Shown here one piece after another: positions 1 through 7,727 of a stretch of DNA of 64,000 nucleotides. The notes under the pieces were generated by a model. That model had not been told where the DNA came from and did not search any database. It worked only from the letters and a program-made list of their open reading frames with translations. The DNA is taken from assembly GCF_019857205.1 (NCBI RefSeq), contig NZ_JAHWXO010000004.1:1-64000 (forward strand). Reading direction: 5' to 3'. Position 1 is the stretch's first letter. Each line of letters starts with the position of its first letter. This DNA comes from Qipengyuania pacifica (GTDB taxonomy: Bacteria > Pseudomonadota > Alphaproteobacteria > Sphingomonadales > Sphingomonadaceae). The translations under genes were made by a program, and so were the position numbers.

Positions 1-410
1 AGTTCGCGGATTCCGAGCCGGAGGGGCGCGACATGCGGCGCTGGCACGCGTTCGTGGAAATCGGGCACAAGGGCGTTGCCTTCGATACCTGGAACCACGC
101 GACAAAGGACTGGAGCGACGGCAAGCGCTGGCGTGTGCGCAGCATCGTCATGCTCAGCGTGACCGTCCGGTTCTTCAAGAATCGCTGGGCCGATTCGCTC
201 GCCCTGCTCAAACAGGATGGCATCACCGGCTGGAAAGCCCGCTGGGGCCTGTTCAAATATCTGACCGTCAGCCCCGGCGTCGTGCGGCGCATTTTCCCGG
301 CATGGCTGGCCTATTTCAAACCGGGCTTCCATCCGTGGGATCACGACGATCGCGCCCTGATTAATGTTTACGAGGGCGAATTTTCCGACGCCCTGATGCC
401 CGCGGAATAA
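1..410 (+). CDS. Metal-dependent hydrolase family protein, C-terminal part (5' end outside window)
   Basis: Only the last ~135 codons are inside the window; the frame is open to the left edge, so the ATG at 33 is internal rather than the true start. The visible part ends with an aromatic-rich stretch containing FKPGFHPWDHDD, which I recall as the C-terminal signature of the predicted metal-dependent hydrolase family (PF10118). His and Asp residues in that motif are plausible metal ligands, but the substrate is unknown. It converges on the acetyltransferase gene, and a shared hairpin terminator lies between them. The family call rests on the C-terminal motif alone. Confidence 0.7.
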   Translation, partial: FADSEPEGRDMRRWHAFVEIGHKGVAFDTWNHATKDWSDGKRWRVRSIVMLSVTVRFFKNRWADSLALLKQDGITGWKARWGLFKYLTVSPGVVRRIFPAWLAYFKPGFHPWDHDDRALINVYEGEFSDALMPAE

Positions 411-435
411 TTTTCCGCCCAATAGCTGCTGGAAG

Positions 436-467
436 AAAGGCCCCGCGAGGTGATCGCGGGGCCTTTT
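436..467. terminator. Bidirectional hairpin terminator
   Basis: A 12-bp stem (AAAGGCCCCGCG paired with CGCGGGGCCTTT) encloses a 7-nt loop and is followed by TTTT on the plus strand, with A residues before it serving the minus strand. It lies between two convergent genes and can stop transcription from both. Confidence 0.8.
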
Positions 468-475
468 CCGTTTGG

Positions 476-1018
476 TCAGGCGGCCTGAAGCGGCATCAGC
501 GTCTCATCGGACAGGTGCAGCCGGTAAAGCGCGCAGGGCGCGTCGCTACCCCGCCCCCTGCTGTGGCGCGGAACGATCTTTCCGGTCGGTACGAAGCCGA
601 TCTTGCGCAAAACGCGCCCCGACGCCGGATTGTCGGTGAAATGGCCCGCCTCGATTCGCTGGTGGCCCAGCAGCCGCGCAACCTCCAGCACACCGCGGGC
701 CGCTTCGGTGGCGAAACCGCGCCCCCAGTATGGCTGCGCAATCCAGTAACCCAGTTCGGTCTGGCCGTTCTCGTCCGGATCCATGCCGATGCATCCGACG
801 ATCTCCGACCCTGACGGCGTCGGCAGGGTGATCAGGAAACGCGGATAGAAGGGATCGGTGTTGCGCATCACGAATTCGTGCGCATGTCGGGGGAGATAGG
901 GCCAGGGCGCGCTGGCAAGGTTGCGGACGACGCCTTCGTCGGCAATCGCGCGCAAAAGTGCATCGGCATCTTCGGGCCAGGCAGGCCGCAGCAGCAGCCT
1001 CTCGGTAACATGGAACAT
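476..1018 (-). CDS. GNAT family N-acetyltransferase (RimJ/RimL type)
   Basis: This 180-residue protein would transfer an acetyl group from acetyl-CoA to an amine, possibly a protein N-terminus or a small molecule. It begins MFHVTERLLLRP, typical of the RimJ/RimL group, followed by the acceptor-side LGYWIAQPYWGRGFATEAARG segment; the pyrophosphate-binding Q/RxxGxG/A loop is represented by YWGRGFA. The terminal NPASGRVLRKIGF block is also characteristic. The start at 1018 was chosen because it gives the family N-terminus and has GGGGAG about eight bases upstream; the longer frame only adds low-complexity residues. The substrate cannot be read from sequence. Confidence 0.88.
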   Translation of the reverse strand: MFHVTERLLLRPAWPEDADALLRAIADEGVVRNLASAPWPYLPRHAHEFVMRNTDPFYPRFLITLPTPSGSEIVGCIGMDPDENGQTELGYWIAQPYWGRGFATEAARGVLEVARLLGHQRIEAGHFTDNPASGRVLRKIGFVPTGKIVPRHSRGRGSDAPCALYRLHLSDETLMPLQAA

Positions 1019-1127
1019 CGGTATTCTCCCCGTATCTCCACGCTCCGGGCTCCTAGGCCGGACGCGTGACAATTGCGTGGCGGCGAAAGGATTTTTCGCC
1101 GACGAAATCGAAGAGGGAGAAACGACG

Positions 1128-1158
1128 AGAGGGAGACGGGTTGGTCCCATCTCCCTCT
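1128..1158 (-). terminator. Hairpin terminator after rplU-rpmA
   Basis: AGAGGGAGA pairs perfectly with TCTCCCTCT around a partly paired 13-nt centre. On the minus strand it follows rpmA and is trailed by a short T-containing tract. A second smaller hairpin (CGGCGAAA/TTTCGCCG) lies at 1080-1102. Confidence 0.55.
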
Positions 1159-1226
1159 TCGGTTGCCGGATCATGGACCCGGCTGGGACCGTCCCGTTTG
1201 GACGATCCCGTTATCGGAGCGTCCGG

Positions 1227-1496
1227 TTATTCCGCGGCTTCGGCCATCATATCGACCGAGACGAATTTGCGGTCGAGTTTGCCCTTGTGGAATCGCACAA
1301 TACCATCGGTAAGCGCGAAAAGGGTGTGGTCCTTGCCCATGCCGACATTGGCACCGGCATAGAACTTGGTACCGCGCTGGCGCACGAGGATGTTGCCGGC
1401 GACGACGTTCTCGCTGCCGAACTTCTTCACACCAAGGCGACGACCGGCTGAATCGCGACCGTTACGCGACGAACCGCCTGCTTTCTTATGTGCCAT
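1227..1496 (-). CDS. rpmA: 50S ribosomal protein L27
   Basis: This 89-residue basic protein is a component of the large ribosomal subunit near the peptidyl transferase centre. The N-terminus [16 protein letters not shown] followed by [23 protein letters not shown] is the unmistakable L27 signature, and the length matches the family. There is no N-terminal leader of the Firmicutes type that would need cleavage. It lies 12 bp downstream of rplU and is almost certainly cotranscribed, the usual bacterial order. Confidence 0.98.
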   Translation of the reverse strand: MAHKKAGGSSRNGRDSAGRRLGVKKFGSENVVAGNILVRQRGTKFYAGANVGMGKDHTLFALTDGIVRFHKGKLDRKFVSVDMMAEAAE

Positions 1497-1508
1497 CGTC
1501 CGTGCTCC

Positions 1509-1967
1509 TTACTTCTTGTCTTCGGTCTTCTTGGCTGCGGCCTTCTTGGGCGCTGCCTTCTTGGCCGGTGCCTTGTCGGCAGCTTCCGTCTTGGGAGCGG
1601 CCGTCTTCTCGTCGGCGTCAGCCTTCGGAGCCGCTTCCTTCTTCGGAGCCGCCTTCTTTTCGGCCTTCGAATCGCCAACCGCCGTGATGCGCAGCAGCGT
1701 CATCTGCTGGCGGTGGCCGTTCTTGCGGCGATAGTTGTGGCGGCGACGCTTCTTGAAAACGAGAACCTTCTCGCTCTTGGCCTGCGCAATGATCTCCGCC
1801 GAAACGGTAACCTTGCCGGCATCCGAAAGCTTCTCACCTTCGCCTGCAAGCAGGACGTCACCCAGCGTGATGGTGTCGCCGGCTTCTCCAGCCAGCTTCT
1901 CAACCGCGATCTTGTCTCCGGCGGCAACCCGGTATTGCTTGCCGCCCGTGCGCACTACTGCGAACAT
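1509..1967 (-). CDS. rplU: 50S ribosomal protein L21 with long Ala/Lys-rich tail
   Basis: Large-subunit protein binding 23S rRNA. The start [18 protein letters not shown] at 1967 is the family N-terminus. The core runs to about residue 97 and includes [16 protein letters not shown], the rRNA-binding basic segment. Beyond it is a ~55-residue low-complexity tail of Ala, Lys, Pro and Glu, so the protein is 152 aa against the usual ~103. Such tails are known in alphaproteobacterial L21; the composition suggests a disordered, charged extension. First gene of the rplU-rpmA operon; a plausible promoter lies about 110 bp upstream. Confidence 0.97.
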   Translation of the reverse strand: MFAVVRTGGKQYRVAAGDKIAVEKLAGEAGDTITLGDVLLAGEGEKLSDAGKVTVSAEIIAQAKSEKVLVFKKRRRHNYRRKNGHRQQMTLLRITAVGDSKAEKKAAPKKEAAPKADADEKTAAPKTEAADKAPAKKAAPKKAAAKKTEDKK

Positions 1968-2075
1968 GGTACGTGTCTCTCGTTCAATTTGCTGTGCCCT
2001 AACCCACAAGACGAACTCTTGCGAATAAACGGCGCGCCCGTCAGGCCGCCAGAAGCAGCCCCGGAAAGAAGCGTG

Positions 2076-2104
2076 CCGTTAGGCCAAAGGCGGTCCCAAG
2101 TCAA
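2076..2104 (-). promoter_or_regulatory. Predicted promoter of rplU-rpmA
   Basis: On the minus strand TTGACT (2104-2099) is followed after exactly 17 bp by TAACGG (2081-2076). Placement predicts a 5' leader of roughly 100 nt before the rplU start. The -35 is good, the -10 weak. Confidence 0.4.
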
Positions 2105-2169
2105 CGCCCGGTACGAGGAAATTTGCATCCTCGCTGGCGCGCTGCGACGCGCGTGATATGGAGGGTGTG

Positions 2170-2685
2170 ATGATCGACCGCAAGCATCTTGTCTTTCCGT
2201 TCGCCGCACTTCTGGTGGCAGGCTGTGCCGCCTCCTCGGACCGCTATCCTTCGCTGGCCGTGCGCGATGTGGAACGTGCGGAAGGTACGTTCGACCCCGT
2301 ACCGGGCCCGCAACTCGACGTTCCCGAGGTAGAGGTGGATGTCGGCCCGGATCTCGGCGCGGGCCTCACATCCCTGGTTGCAGACGCCCAGGCCGCCCAT
2401 ACCGCCTTCACCGACGCCGTCCCTGCGGCAGAACGCAGCGTTCGGGCCGCATCGGGCAGCAGTATCGGCAGCGACAGCTGGGCAGCGGCTCAGGTCGCTC
2501 TTGCCGATCTCGATTCGGCACGCAGTAATGCGGCAATCGTGCTGGGCGAACTCGATACGCTCTACACCGCTGCCACCGTGCAGGCAGAAGACGCCACGGC
2601 GATCGTCGAAGCGCGCAACACTGTCATCGCTCTCGTATCGGAAGAAGATTCGGTGCTGGAACGGCTGCGCGCGCAGGTTCGCTGA
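2170..2685 (+). CDS. Small hypothetical lipoprotein
   Basis: A 171-residue protein I do not recognise. It begins MIDRKHLVFPFAALLVAGCAA, a type II signal peptide with lipobox LVAGC, so the mature protein should be anchored by Cys 17 in a membrane. The remainder is acidic and Ala-rich, and from about residue 65 looks alpha-helical with heptad-like spacing, suggesting a coiled-coil periplasmic rod. The start at 2170 is preferred over the in-frame ATG at 2158 because the GGAGGG between them forms the ribosome binding site. It is divergent from rplU and converges on the next gene. Confidence 0.75.
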   Translation: MIDRKHLVFPFAALLVAGCAASSDRYPSLAVRDVERAEGTFDPVPGPQLDVPEVEVDVGPDLGAGLTSLVADAQAAHTAFTDAVPAAERSVRAASGSSIGSDSWAAAQVALADLDSARSNAAIVLGELDTLYTAATVQAEDATAIVEARNTVIALVSEEDSVLERLRAQVR

Positions 2686-2747
2686 ACGCCAGGGGCACGA
2701 AGCCGGTTTCCCGGCTCCGCACCCCCGCCCCCATAAACCGGTACTGG

Positions 2748-3170
2748 TCAGACCAGCGCGGCGATCGTGACCGTGGTCACTCCCCAGCAGAAGATCAGCA
2801 CCGGCAGGATAAGCACCTGCACCGCGGCATCGCGCGCAGTCACCCGGCCCGTATGAGTGGCAATTCCGTCGCGGACGAGCTTTGCCCAGCTCATGTTCCG
2901 CCCCCGGTGTTCCGGCGCCATCCGTATCCACACCGCTGGCAGGCCGAATCCCGCGACGATGAAGAGGGTGAAGATCACCATCGGTATGATGAGCCCGGGC
3001 GATGACAGGCCAGCCGCCATGACCGCGAGAAAGCCGAGATAAAGCCCCACGGTCGCGACATAGAGCCCCTTGGGCAGTTCGAAGCTACGATCGACTTCGT
3101 GCGTTACCTGGGGCGAATCGAGGATGATCGCCTGTTCGGCAACGAGTTCGCGGGTGAAATGCTTGGACAT
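2748..3170 (-). CDS. Small membrane protein with FNR box upstream
   Basis: A 140-residue hypothetical membrane protein. Hydrophobic segments lie near residues 37-55, 58-80 and 115-138, so three transmembrane helices are expected, with a soluble ~30-residue N-terminus and a cytoplasmic loop around 83-112 rich in Arg and Lys. No enzymatic motif is visible. A perfect FNR-type box sits 51-64 bp upstream of the start codon, at the spacing expected of an FNR-activated promoter, so expression may rise at low oxygen. It is separate from moaE, which ends 74 bp upstream on the same strand. Function unknown. Confidence 0.75.
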   Translation of the reverse strand: MSKHFTRELVAEQAIILDSPQVTHEVDRSFELPKGLYVATVGLYLGFLAVMAAGLSSPGLIIPMVIFTLFIVAGFGLPAVWIRMAPEHRGRNMSWAKLVRDGIATHTGRVTARDAAVQVLILPVLIFCWGVTTVTIAALV

Positions 3171-3220
3171 GGCGTGCTCCTTTGATGGAGCAGTGATGCG
3201 CCGGTCAGACCGCGTTTTCC

Positions 3221-3234
3221 TTGATCTGGATCAA
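3221..3234 (-). promoter_or_regulatory. FNR/FixK-type box
   Basis: TTGATCTGGATCAA is a perfect TTGAT-N4-ATCAA palindrome, the consensus of FNR-family regulators. It is centred 57 bp before the start of the 140-aa membrane protein. A class II promoter geometry (-41.5) would put transcription start near 3186, leaving a ~16 nt leader. It lies after the moaE stop, so moaE is not its target. Confidence 0.65.
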
Positions 3235-3244
3235 GAAACCCGAA

Positions 3245-3712
3245 TTATTTCCAGCGCGCCAGATCGCTATGGTCCTGCCCACGGGGTTCGATCCAGTGCC
3301 AGCCATCGCCGCGCCGTTCGCGCTTCCACAGCCATGCTGCCGACTTGAGATGGTCCATCAGGAAATCGGCGGCCTCGAAGGCGTCGCGGCGATGCCGCGC
3401 GGCTGCGGCAACCAGCACGATGGCATCGCCCGGCGCCATGACACCGACCCGGTGCCACACGAGCGCGCCATCCAGCGAAAATCTCTCCTGCGCCTCTTGC
3501 GTCAGCTCCTGCATGCCGGGCAGCGTGAGCGGTTCGTAATGCGACAGTTCGAGCGCTTTCACATTGCCGTCGGGTCGCACCTTGCCGAGGAAGGACACGA
3601 TCCCGCCCGCCTCGCCATGCGCGGCGTTGAACGCCGCCAGCGCTTCGCCCACCGACAGTCCCTTGTCGAGCAGTCGAACGTCCAGCGGGACGGAGATGCT
3701 AAGCCTGGCCAC
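3245..3712 (-). CDS. moaE: Molybdopterin synthase catalytic subunit MoaE
   Basis: Large subunit of molybdopterin synthase, which uses sulfur carried on the MoaD C-terminus to convert cyclic pyranopterin monophosphate to molybdopterin. The 155-aa protein shows the family blocks GGIVSFLGKVRPDG, HRVG (His 87, Arg 88), RRDAF (109-112), and two lysines near 123 and 130 matching the E. coli active-site pair, ending in WK. The start is GTG at 3712, overlapping the end of moaD by 14 nt, so the two are translationally coupled. Other moa genes are not in the window. Confidence 0.95.
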   Translation of the reverse strand: MARLSISVPLDVRLLDKGLSVGEALAAFNAAHGEAGGIVSFLGKVRPDGNVKALELSHYEPLTLPGMQELTQEAQERFSLDGALVWHRVGVMAPGDAIVLVAAAARHRRDAFEAADFLMDHLKSAAWLWKRERRGDGWHWIEPRGQDHSDLARWK

Positions 3713-3947
3713 CGCTCACCGGGGGTAACAGGGCGACTTCATCGCCGTCCTGGGCATCGAGGGCGGTCTTGTCCGCCAGTACCCGTCCCTGGCACGCGAT
3801 ATTCACCCGCGTCTCGCGAAGCTGCTGCGCAATCGCCGCGTCGACCTGGCCCAGCAACCCTTCCCAATCGAGCGGGGCGGCAACTTCGATTTCCGATTCG
3901 CCGGCCAGATCGCTCAGCGGACCAAGGAAAAGAATGCGTACACCCAT
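3699..3947 (-). CDS. moaD: Molybdopterin synthase sulfur carrier MoaD
   Basis: Ubiquitin-like 82-aa sulfur carrier partner of MoaE. The fold signature (LFLGPLSDLAGESE near the start, DGDEVALLPPVSGG near the end) is clear. The double glycine that must be C-terminal to carry the thiocarboxylate is followed here by two more residues, Gln-Ala, before the TAG stop, because the reading frame runs into the moaE start. Either the tail is trimmed, the two residues are tolerated, or the stop position is affected by a sequence error. Upstream is the 100-aa Rossmann-like gene, 3 bp away. Confidence 0.93.
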   Translation of the reverse strand: MGVRILFLGPLSDLAGESEIEVAAPLDWEGLLGQVDAAIAQQLRETRVNIACQGRVLADKTALDAQDGDEVALLPPVSGGQA

Positions 3948-3950
3948 CGA

Positions 3951-4253
3951 TCAGGTCTCCAGATACTGCCCGGTTATGCCGGGCGCCGCCGCAAGATAGG
4001 TTTCGGTTGCATCGACCGCTTCGCCCCCATCACCGGCAACCATGTTGATCCGGCGCGGCGCATATTTACGGGCAAGCCCTGCAACCATGGCCAGGCGCCA
4101 CTGTCTATGGGTGTGATCGGCAGGCGGGACGAGTATCAATGCGTCTTCGCCCCCATCCAGGACTTGCTCGACCTGCTCCAGCCAGTGTTGGTGGAATGCG
4201 CCCGCCGCGGCCAGCGGGTCTTGCGGCAGGCCGTCTACTGCGATTCGCTTCAT
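3951..4253 (-). CDS. Conserved hypothetical protein (small Rossmann-like domain)
   Basis: A 100-residue protein beginning MKRIAVDGLPQDPLAAAGAFHQHW. The pattern of a short strand, helix, then EDALILVPPADHTHRQWRLAMVAGLARKYAPRRINMVAG looks like a partial Rossmann-type alternation as in the N-terminal half of SDR proteins, but no dinucleotide-binding GxxxGxG loop or YxxxK motif is present, so dehydrogenase activity is unlikely. Its start codon overlaps the stop of folB by 4 nt and its end is 3 bp from moaD, placing it in a folB-orf-moaD-moaE pterin operon. A pterin-related role is inference from location only. Confidence 0.7.
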   Translation of the reverse strand: MKRIAVDGLPQDPLAAAGAFHQHWLEQVEQVLDGGEDALILVPPADHTHRQWRLAMVAGLARKYAPRRINMVAGDGGEAVDATETYLAAAPGITGQYLET

Positions 4254-4624
4254 TCCCGGCGCTCGCGGTGCAGGGTGATGCCGATCTGCTCGCCCGCCTC
4301 CGCGATCGCCAGCTTGACGATCTTCACCGTCACCGCTTCGATCCTTCTGTCCTGCAGGAACAGGGTCTCGCACACGTGATCGGCTACGGCCTCGATCAGC
4401 TTGAAATGCACGCCCTCGGGCAAGGCACCTGATGCGGCGAACTTCAGATCCATGTAATTCTTCGAATCGTCGAGCGGCGTGTCCGGATCGTAACGGCGAA
4501 GCGGTTTCATCCGCACCTTGATGGTGAAACGCAGCGGCTGCGGGCGGCCGGTTTCTTCCGAATAAATACCGGTGAGCACATCGTGCTCGAACTCGGCCAC
4601 TTCGAGGATCAGCGAATCGTTCAT
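4250..4624 (-). CDS. folB: Dihydroneopterin aldolase
   Basis: Folate-pathway enzyme that cleaves dihydroneopterin to 6-hydroxymethyl-dihydropterin and glycolaldehyde. The 124-aa protein matches the family length and has the GIYSEE segment with the active-site Glu near 23, the central DYxxL-like NYMDL region, and a Lys at 101-104 in KIVKLAIAEAG corresponding to the catalytic lysine. Start at 4624, after a 11-bp gap from the methyltransferase gene. Usually such proteins oligomerise in rings. Lies first in a row with two molybdopterin genes, so pterin metabolism is a shared theme. Confidence 0.88.
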   Translation of the reverse strand: MNDSLILEVAEFEHDVLTGIYSEETGRPQPLRFTIKVRMKPLRRYDPDTPLDDSKNYMDLKFAASGALPEGVHFKLIEAVADHVCETLFLQDRRIEAVTVKIVKLAIAEAGEQIGITLHRERRE

Positions 4625-4635
4625 GCGCGCGCCTC

Positions 4636-5553
4636 CTAGCGCGGATTGGACCAGCGCGCGAAAATCGCGGTGGGTAGCAGGCGCCCTGCCCGCTGTTCGT
4701 CGTCGGCCTGTTCGAGGCTGTCTTCCTGCACTGCCAGATCGCCATGCTCGATCTTGCCGGGCAATCCGGCGAACAGCTCTTCCAGCAATCCACCCAGGGC
4801 AAGGCTGCTCATCCGTACGGCATAGACGGTCAGGAACAGGAACCGGCTGTCCGCATCCAGCAACTGGCGGCAGTCCGAAACGAGGCCGGGAAGCCCCTCT
4901 TCCAACCGCCATACTTCGCCGTCGGGCCCGCGGCCGAATTTGGGCGGGTCGAGGATGATCCCGTCATAACGCCGGCCGCGCCGCACTTCGCGCGCCGTAT
5001 ACTTCATTGCATCTTCGACCAGCCAGCGGATCGGGCGATCATCAAGGCCCGCAAGCGCCGCATTCTCGCGTGCCTGCGCTACAGATTTCTTGCTCGCATC
5101 GACATGCGTAACCCGGCCGAACCGGCTCAGCGCCTGTGTACCGACCCCGGTATAACCGAACAGGTTCATGGTCTCGGCGTCGGTGGCACCGGCCAGTTGC
5201 TCACCCATCCAGTCCCACACCGGCGCCATGTCGGGGAAGAACCCGAGATGACGGAAGGGCGTACATTGCGCGGTAAAGCGCGCCTCGTCGCCCCAACCGA
5301 GTTCCCATCCATGTTCCGGCACTTCGCCGGAATATTGCCAGCGGCCTCCGCCGTCCTCGTCGCTGCCAGGCACGAATTCGCCATCCGCATTCCACTCGGG
5401 CAAGCGCGGCGACCACATGGCCTGCGGTTCGGGGCGAATGAAGCGATAGGGTCCGTATTCTTCGAACTTGCGACCATGGCCGCTGTCGAGCAGGCGATAG
5501 GCATCCCAGCCCTCGCCGACCATCAACACCGGATCGCGCATCAACTCCGCCAT
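4636..5553 (-). CDS. Class I SAM-dependent methyltransferase (rRNA MTase-like, RlmI/PF10672 type)
   Basis: A 305-residue methyltransferase. Motif I is NLFGYTGVGT near residue 130, followed by the acidic ribose-binding residue in VTHVDASKKS, and motif IV is DPPKF at 202-206, as in the RlmI/RlmK 23S rRNA methyltransferase group. The N-terminal PUA domain of RlmI is absent; the first 90 residues instead hold a beta-rich segment with many Trp. The ATG at 5553 overlaps the thrC stop by one base (TGATG), so translation is coupled. RNA is the likely substrate, but position and base are not predictable. Confidence 0.8.
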   Translation of the reverse strand: MAELMRDPVLMVGEGWDAYRLLDSGHGRKFEEYGPYRFIRPEPQAMWSPRLPEWNADGEFVPGSDEDGGGRWQYSGEVPEHGWELGWGDEARFTAQCTPFRHLGFFPDMAPVWDWMGEQLAGATDAETMNLFGYTGVGTQALSRFGRVTHVDASKKSVAQARENAALAGLDDRPIRWLVEDAMKYTAREVRRGRRYDGIILDPPKFGRGPDGEVWRLEEGLPGLVSDCRQLLDADSRFLFLTVYAVRMSSLALGGLLEELFAGLPGKIEHGDLAVQEDSLEQADDEQRAGRLLPTAIFARWSNPR

Positions 5554-6944
5554 CAGGCAGCATGCCCCAGAATGTGGTCGCGCACCGCCTCGTACGTGCC
5601 GGGAAGCTCGGTATAGGCTTCCTCGCGCGCGAACAGGTCGCCTACTCGCGCGGGCAAGGACGGCCGCGTCCCGGTGGAACGTTCGACGGCATCGGGAAAC
5701 TTCGCCGGGTGCGCCGTCGCCAGCGTGACGACCGGCACGTCGTGAGGAAGCTCCACCGCGCGCGCTGCATGCAAGCCGATCGCGGTATGCGGGTCGACGA
5801 TCTCGGCACAGTCCTCGCACGCCCAGCGCATGGCCCGTGCCATGTCGTCCTCGTCGGCGCGCATGCTGGTGAACAGCGCAGCCGCCCCATCACGCTGTGC
5901 ATTGGTCAGCTGCATCGCTTTGCTCGCTTCGAAACCGCGCATCTGTTCGGCCAGAGCGATCCCGTCACGCCCCCCGACATCGAACAGCAGCCGTTCGAAA
6001 TTGGAACTGACCTGGATATCCATGCTCGGCGCAGCGGTCGGTGTGACTGTTCCGGTCGAATAGTCGCCGTTCGACAGTGCTCGATACAGTATGTCGTTGG
6101 TGTTCGTCGCCACAATCAAACGTTTGATTGGCAAGCCTATCCGTTCGGCAACATGCCCGGCAAAGACATCGCCGAAATTGCCCGTGGGTACGCTGAAGGC
6201 CACTTCGCGCTCCGGCCCGCCCAATTGGAGGGAAGCCGCGAAGTAATAAACAACCTGCGCCATTAGCCGCGCCCAGTTGATCGAATTGACGGCCCCGATC
6301 CGGTGCCTCGCCGTCACGTCCCGATCGGCAAAAATGCGCTTAACCATCGCCTGCGCATCATCGAACGATCCGTCGATCGCGATGTTATGGACGTTGGGCG
6401 CACGCACCGTCGTCATCTGGCGGCGCTGCACGTCGCTGACCCGCCCCTTTGGGTGAAGCATGAAAATCTCGACCCGGTCGAGACCTGCCACGGCATCGAT
6501 AGCCGCGCTGCCGGTGTCCCCGCTGGTCGCGCCGACGATGGTCAGCGTGCCATTTTCCCGCGCAAGAAATTCCTCGAACAGCAGGCCCAGCATCTGCAGC
6601 GCCACGTCCTTGAAGGCGAGTGTCGGACCGTGGAAGAGTTCCAGCAGCCACTGCCGCTCGTCGAGCTGCGTCAACGGCGTCACCGCGGCATGGGCAAAGC
6701 GCCCGTAAGCCTTGGCCGTCAGCCCGCGCAGGCTTTCCGGCGTCAGGCAGTCGCCCACGAAGGGCTGCATGACCCGGGCAGCCAGTTCGGCATAGGGCAG
6801 GCCGCGCATCGATCCGATCTCGTCACGAGAGAAACGCGGCCATTCCGCCGGAACGTAGAGACCGCCATCATTGGCGAGGCCGGCGAGCGTGACGCCAGCA
6901 AAATCGAGCGTCGGGGCGCTGCCGCGAGTAGAGACATATTGCAT
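5553..6944 (-). CDS. thrC: Threonine synthase
   Basis: PLP enzyme converting O-phospho-homoserine to threonine. The 463-aa protein begins MQYVSTRG, typical of the longer threonine synthase class. The PLP lysine is Lys 112 in HGPTLAFKD, and the phosphate-binding loop GATSGDTGSAA follows at about 138-148. NFGDVFAG and the C-terminal HPAKFPDAV are also family signatures. It follows the SURF1 gene by 50 bp on the same strand, as commonly seen downstream of cytochrome oxidase clusters in Sphingomonadales, and is coupled to the methyltransferase gene. Confidence 0.97.
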   Translation of the reverse strand: MQYVSTRGSAPTLDFAGVTLAGLANDGGLYVPAEWPRFSRDEIGSMRGLPYAELAARVMQPFVGDCLTPESLRGLTAKAYGRFAHAAVTPLTQLDERQWLLELFHGPTLAFKDVALQMLGLLFEEFLARENGTLTIVGATSGDTGSAAIDAVAGLDRVEIFMLHPKGRVSDVQRRQMTTVRAPNVHNIAIDGSFDDAQAMVKRIFADRDVTARHRIGAVNSINWARLMAQVVYYFAASLQLGGPEREVAFSVPTGNFGDVFAGHVAERIGLPIKRLIVATNTNDILYRALSNGDYSTGTVTPTAAPSMDIQVSSNFERLLFDVGGRDGIALAEQMRGFEASKAMQLTNAQRDGAAALFTSMRADEDDMARAMRWACEDCAEIVDPHTAIGLHAARAVELPHDVPVVTLATAHPAKFPDAVERSTGTRPSLPARVGDLFAREEAYTELPGTYEAVRDHILGHAA

Positions 6945-6994
6945 CGTGTCAGCCGGTTAGCGCCGGTAACTGGAGCGGGCAAGCAAGCCGCTCT

Positions 6995-7567
6995 TTAATC
7001 CGCCCTAGCCCGCGTCGCCTTGCGCCGTAGCGCCAGCACATAAATCACCAGGGCAGTCAGCGCGAAAAAGAACCACTGCCCGGCATAAGCCAGGTGATTG
7101 TTTGGCAGATCGCGCGGATCTGGAGAGGCGAGAGGTTCGAGTCCCGCAATCGGCTCGCTCGCGACGATCCTGCCGCCGGGCGCAATCGTACCGCGAACCA
7201 TGCCGCCGTCCCAGCTCACCGGCGCCGGGTCGCGTGAAAATCCGAGGTCGATGGTTGCGCTCTCTCCGCTCCCGAGGCGACATGTCGCCCGCTGAGCCAC
7301 GCCCTTTTCTCCGCGCTCGCTCGTACCGGCAACCGTCGTGATGCCATCGACACGAACGCAATCGACGCTCGTGCGACGGTAGAGGGCCTCATCCAGCGCA
7401 GCTGGCGAGCGCGGATAGTCGACCTCCGCTGACATCTGCAGGGCCTGCTCTGCCCGTGCAATCAGCGCGGCCTTTTCATCCATTCGGCCCAATTGCCAGA
7501 TCCCGAGCGCAATCATGATGGCAATGGCCGCAGCGACGACAAGCGTGGGAAGAATGGGAACGCGCAT
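6995..7567 (-). CDS. SURF1-family cytochrome oxidase assembly protein
   Basis: Assembly factor of aa3 oxidase, thought to help insert heme a into subunit I. The 190-aa protein has the expected hairpin topology: a transmembrane helix at residues 6-24, a periplasmic domain, and a second helix near 164-182. The conserved GIWQLGRMDEK just after helix 1 and HLAYAGQWFFFA before helix 2 are SURF1 signatures. Shorter than many family members (about 220-250 aa). Last gene of the oxidase cluster, 160 bp after ctaE; that gap contains a hairpin, so it may be partly uncoupled. Confidence 0.88.
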   Translation of the reverse strand: MRVPILPTLVVAAAIAIMIALGIWQLGRMDEKAALIARAEQALQMSAEVDYPRSPAALDEALYRRTSVDCVRVDGITTVAGTSERGEKGVAQRATCRLGSGESATIDLGFSRDPAPVSWDGGMVRGTIAPGGRIVASEPIAGLEPLASPDPRDLPNNHLAYAGQWFFFALTALVIYVLALRRKATRARAD

Positions 7568-7667
7568 CAGAAAATCCTGCTTCAGCCCTCGCGGGCAGCA
7601 CTGTGACGCCCGTCGATCAATTGCACAGTAGTCACGACCATCGTCGGGAATCCCTGCGCCAAACCGA

Positions 7668-7701
7668 GAAGGGCAGCCTCGGTGAGACCGGGCTGCCCTT
7701 C
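7668..7701. terminator. Hairpin between ctaE and SURF1 (possible attenuator)
   Basis: GAAGGGCAGCC pairs with GGCTGCCCTTC (11 bp) around a 12-nt loop. The T tract is good only on the plus strand (GTTTTT), while on the minus strand the hairpin is followed by TCGGTTTGG. It may therefore only reduce read-through from ctaE. Confidence 0.4.
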
Positions 7702-7727
7702 GCGTTTTTCGAATTCTGCCGAGCCCA

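Noticed and set aside
6110..6130. ATCAAACGTTTGAT palindrome
   Set aside because: Inside thrC coding sequence; half-site order does not match an FNR box.
7130..7160. GGTTCGAGTCCC, a tRNA T-loop-like stretch
   Set aside because: Lies inside the SURF1 gene and has no acceptor or anticodon stem around it.
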